The position numbers and the translations under genes were made by a program. DNA of 6,850 nt, taken from contig DNXU01000460.1 of the NCBI GenBank assembly GCA_003505715.1, positions 1-6,850 of the forward strand. Direction: 5' to 3'. This document shows, piece by piece, positions 5,663 to 6,850 of the stretch (the first letter of the stretch is position 1; every line of letters starts with the position of its first letter). Below the pieces are notes generated by a model that was given only the letters and a program-made list of their open reading frames with translations, was not told where the DNA came from and made no database searches. This DNA comes from Cyanobacteria bacterium UBA8803 (lineage in GTDB: Bacteria > Cyanobacteriota > Cyanobacteriia > Cyanobacteriales > Coleofasciculaceae).

Positions 5663-6850
5663 CTATATGGCTGCCAAGGTGGCCCAGTTTCTCTGGGTTG
5701 CTTGCATTTGCATCAAAGACTGAAATCTTGTCGTTTCTGCCAGTGCTGGGTTGACGCCAAACCAGCGTCCCAAATCATCTCGGTATTCATAGACAAACAT
5801 GCTGCGCAACAGGGTTTGATATTCTTTTTCACCTCTGACGAACTGCTGTTGCACCACTTGCAAAAGTAAATCCCACTCTTGATCCTCCACCGCTAGAGCC
5901 AGATCGTCACGGTATCCTTTAATCACACTCTCCAAACAGCTGCGGGAGAAAGGGGGATCTTCCTGTTGTAGGCAGTTATACAGCAGTCCCAATAAGTTGC
6001 GAACGTGACCGCCACTAATACGGCACATGCGGTCGAGGGTTTCGGTATTATCGAAAATCTCTGGGATCAACTCTAGCCGTTCTTGGGGATCGACGTTGGG
6101 AAAAGCTCGTGCCAGTATCAACTGCCGCAGTAAGGCCATTCCTTTCGGAAACTCACGACCATCTCGTGACTGAATCGGCACCATCGGTAGCACTTTGGGA
6201 GCCACACCACCTCCCAAACGATTCTTCAGGGCTTCGTACTCATTAGAGAACATCAAGGCTAAGGGTATGGTGTAAACCACATGGCACTTCAAGCGTCGTA
6301 GTTGAGAACCCCGGTCAATAAATAGGTACTCTGGCTGCGATCGCCCAGCATGTACGGGTCTGGGATCTACCCGATCTAAATTATCAATAATCACCACCAA
6401 CCCGTTCTTACCCCGAGACTTGAGCTTTTCAATCGCTGGCTCGATAATTTCTAGGTTAATGGCATTTAAAATCCCTTGAGTTCTGGGTTCTAGATGCTGC
6501 CGGAGCTGTTCCCGCAATTGCGGACTGTCTTTAGTTCTAGCCGTAATTTTAGCAATGCCAACAGAAAGCTCGGCTTCTACTGATAAATCAATGGGAGTCT
6601 GCAAAAAATCTTTAATGTCGTTAAATAATTTGGTAAAGTATCGCGGCTTGAGGCTGACGCCAATGGCTTCCAGGCTTTCACTGACAGATCTAGCAATGCT
6701 GAGCAAAATATCGCTGATATCAACATCGGCCATATCTAGGTCTTGAGAGGACTCAAAATAAATCACATGAAAGCCTTGCTGCTCCAACTGAGCTTTGAGG
6801 CGAAATAGCTCAGTAGACTTGCCACAGCCGATATGTCCGGTAAATAGCTG
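5663..6850 (-). CDS. P-loop AAA+/KAP-like ATPase, 5' end outside the window
   Basis: The visible part is 395 codons plus stop. The frame runs off the right edge; a TTG at 6785-6787 is an internal leucine, not the start. The Walker A, GHIGCGKS, is at 6815-6838, only a few codons from the edge. Numbering from the first full codon, the Walker B is LVVIIDNLDR at 151-160, a strand HVVYTIP at 190-196 looks like sensor 1, and SGGHVRNLL at 279-287 resembles the GG.xR sensor-2 region of Orc/Cdc6-type AAA proteins. A conserved-looking RSMFVYEYRD lies near 349-358. I recognise close relatives in cyanobacteria, annotated only as ATP-binding proteins, in which the Walker A lies some tens of residues from the start. 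No signal peptide or membrane segment is visible in this part. The biochemical role is unknown. Confidence 0.9.
   Translation of the reverse strand, partial: QLFTGHIGCGKSTELFRLKAQLEQQGFHVIYFESSQDLDMADVDISDILLSIARSVSESLEAIGVSLKPRYFTKLFNDIKDFLQTPIDLSVEAELSVGIAKITARTKDSPQLREQLRQHLEPRTQGILNAINLEIIEPAIEKLKSRGKNGLVVIIDNLDRVDPRPVHAGRSQPEYLFIDRGSQLRRLKCHVVYTIPLALMFSNEYEALKNRLGGGVAPKVLPMVPIQSRDGREFPKGMALLRQLILARAFPNVDPQERLELIPEIFDNTETLDRMCRISGGHVRNLLGLLYNCLQQEDPPFSRSCLESVIKGYRDDLALAVEDQEWDLLLQVVQQQFVRGEKEYQTLLRSMFVYEYRDDLGRWFGVNPALAETTRFQSLMQMQATQRNWATLAAI

Noticed and set aside
5484..5723. Plus-strand 79-codon frame starting at TTG, with acidic N-terminus (NTEQETPEQEKKDF)
   Set aside because: No ribosome binding site, rare start codon, no recognisable family, and 61 bases overlap the 3' end of the ATPase on the other strand. 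I cannot exclude a remnant of a lost gene.

Overview
The window looks like chromosomal DNA from a cyanobacterium, probably a filamentous one. Three things support this. There are six exact copies of the HIP1 octamer GCGATCGC (starting at 40, 1400, 3585, 4718, 4908 and 6337). There are heptanucleotide-type tandem repeats at 1-28 and 1926-1953. Both proteins also match families I know from cyanobacteria. Placement below phylum level is not possible from this stretch alone.

Both genes lie on the minus strand, so transcription runs right to left. At the right, 5663-6850 holds the C-terminal 395 codons of a P-loop ATPase. Its Walker A motif lies in the last bases before the window edge and its start codon is outside. 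A 679-base spacer follows (4984-5662). Its right part is ordinary-composition DNA with no convincing gene. A near-perfect palindrome sits at 5436-5465, resembling a dispersed cyanobacterial repeat and possibly acting as a weak terminator. Its left part is AT-rich and carries a cluster of GTGA/TCAC boxes, one of them arranged like a CRP operator.

From 4983 down to 28 lies one very large gene encoding a 1651-residue signalling NTPase. In order it has an N-terminal module that looks like a P-loop fold without a Walker A, a TPR-like helical region, an intact nSTAND ATPase core, one hydrophobic segment, a low-complexity insert made from a DNA repeat, and fourteen WD40 repeats with a C-terminal tail I recognise from cyanobacterial members. 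A heptad repeat starts right at its stop codon.

Proteins of this design are generally viewed as sensor switches: the repeats recognise something, and the NTPase oligomerises and activates an effector or partner. STAND proteins are known in bacterial immunity and regulated cell death. The neighbouring ATPase is co-oriented but separated by almost 700 bases and a palindrome, so a shared transcript is not supported. A functional link between the two is a hypothesis only. I found no tRNA, rRNA, CRISPR array, transposase or integrase.
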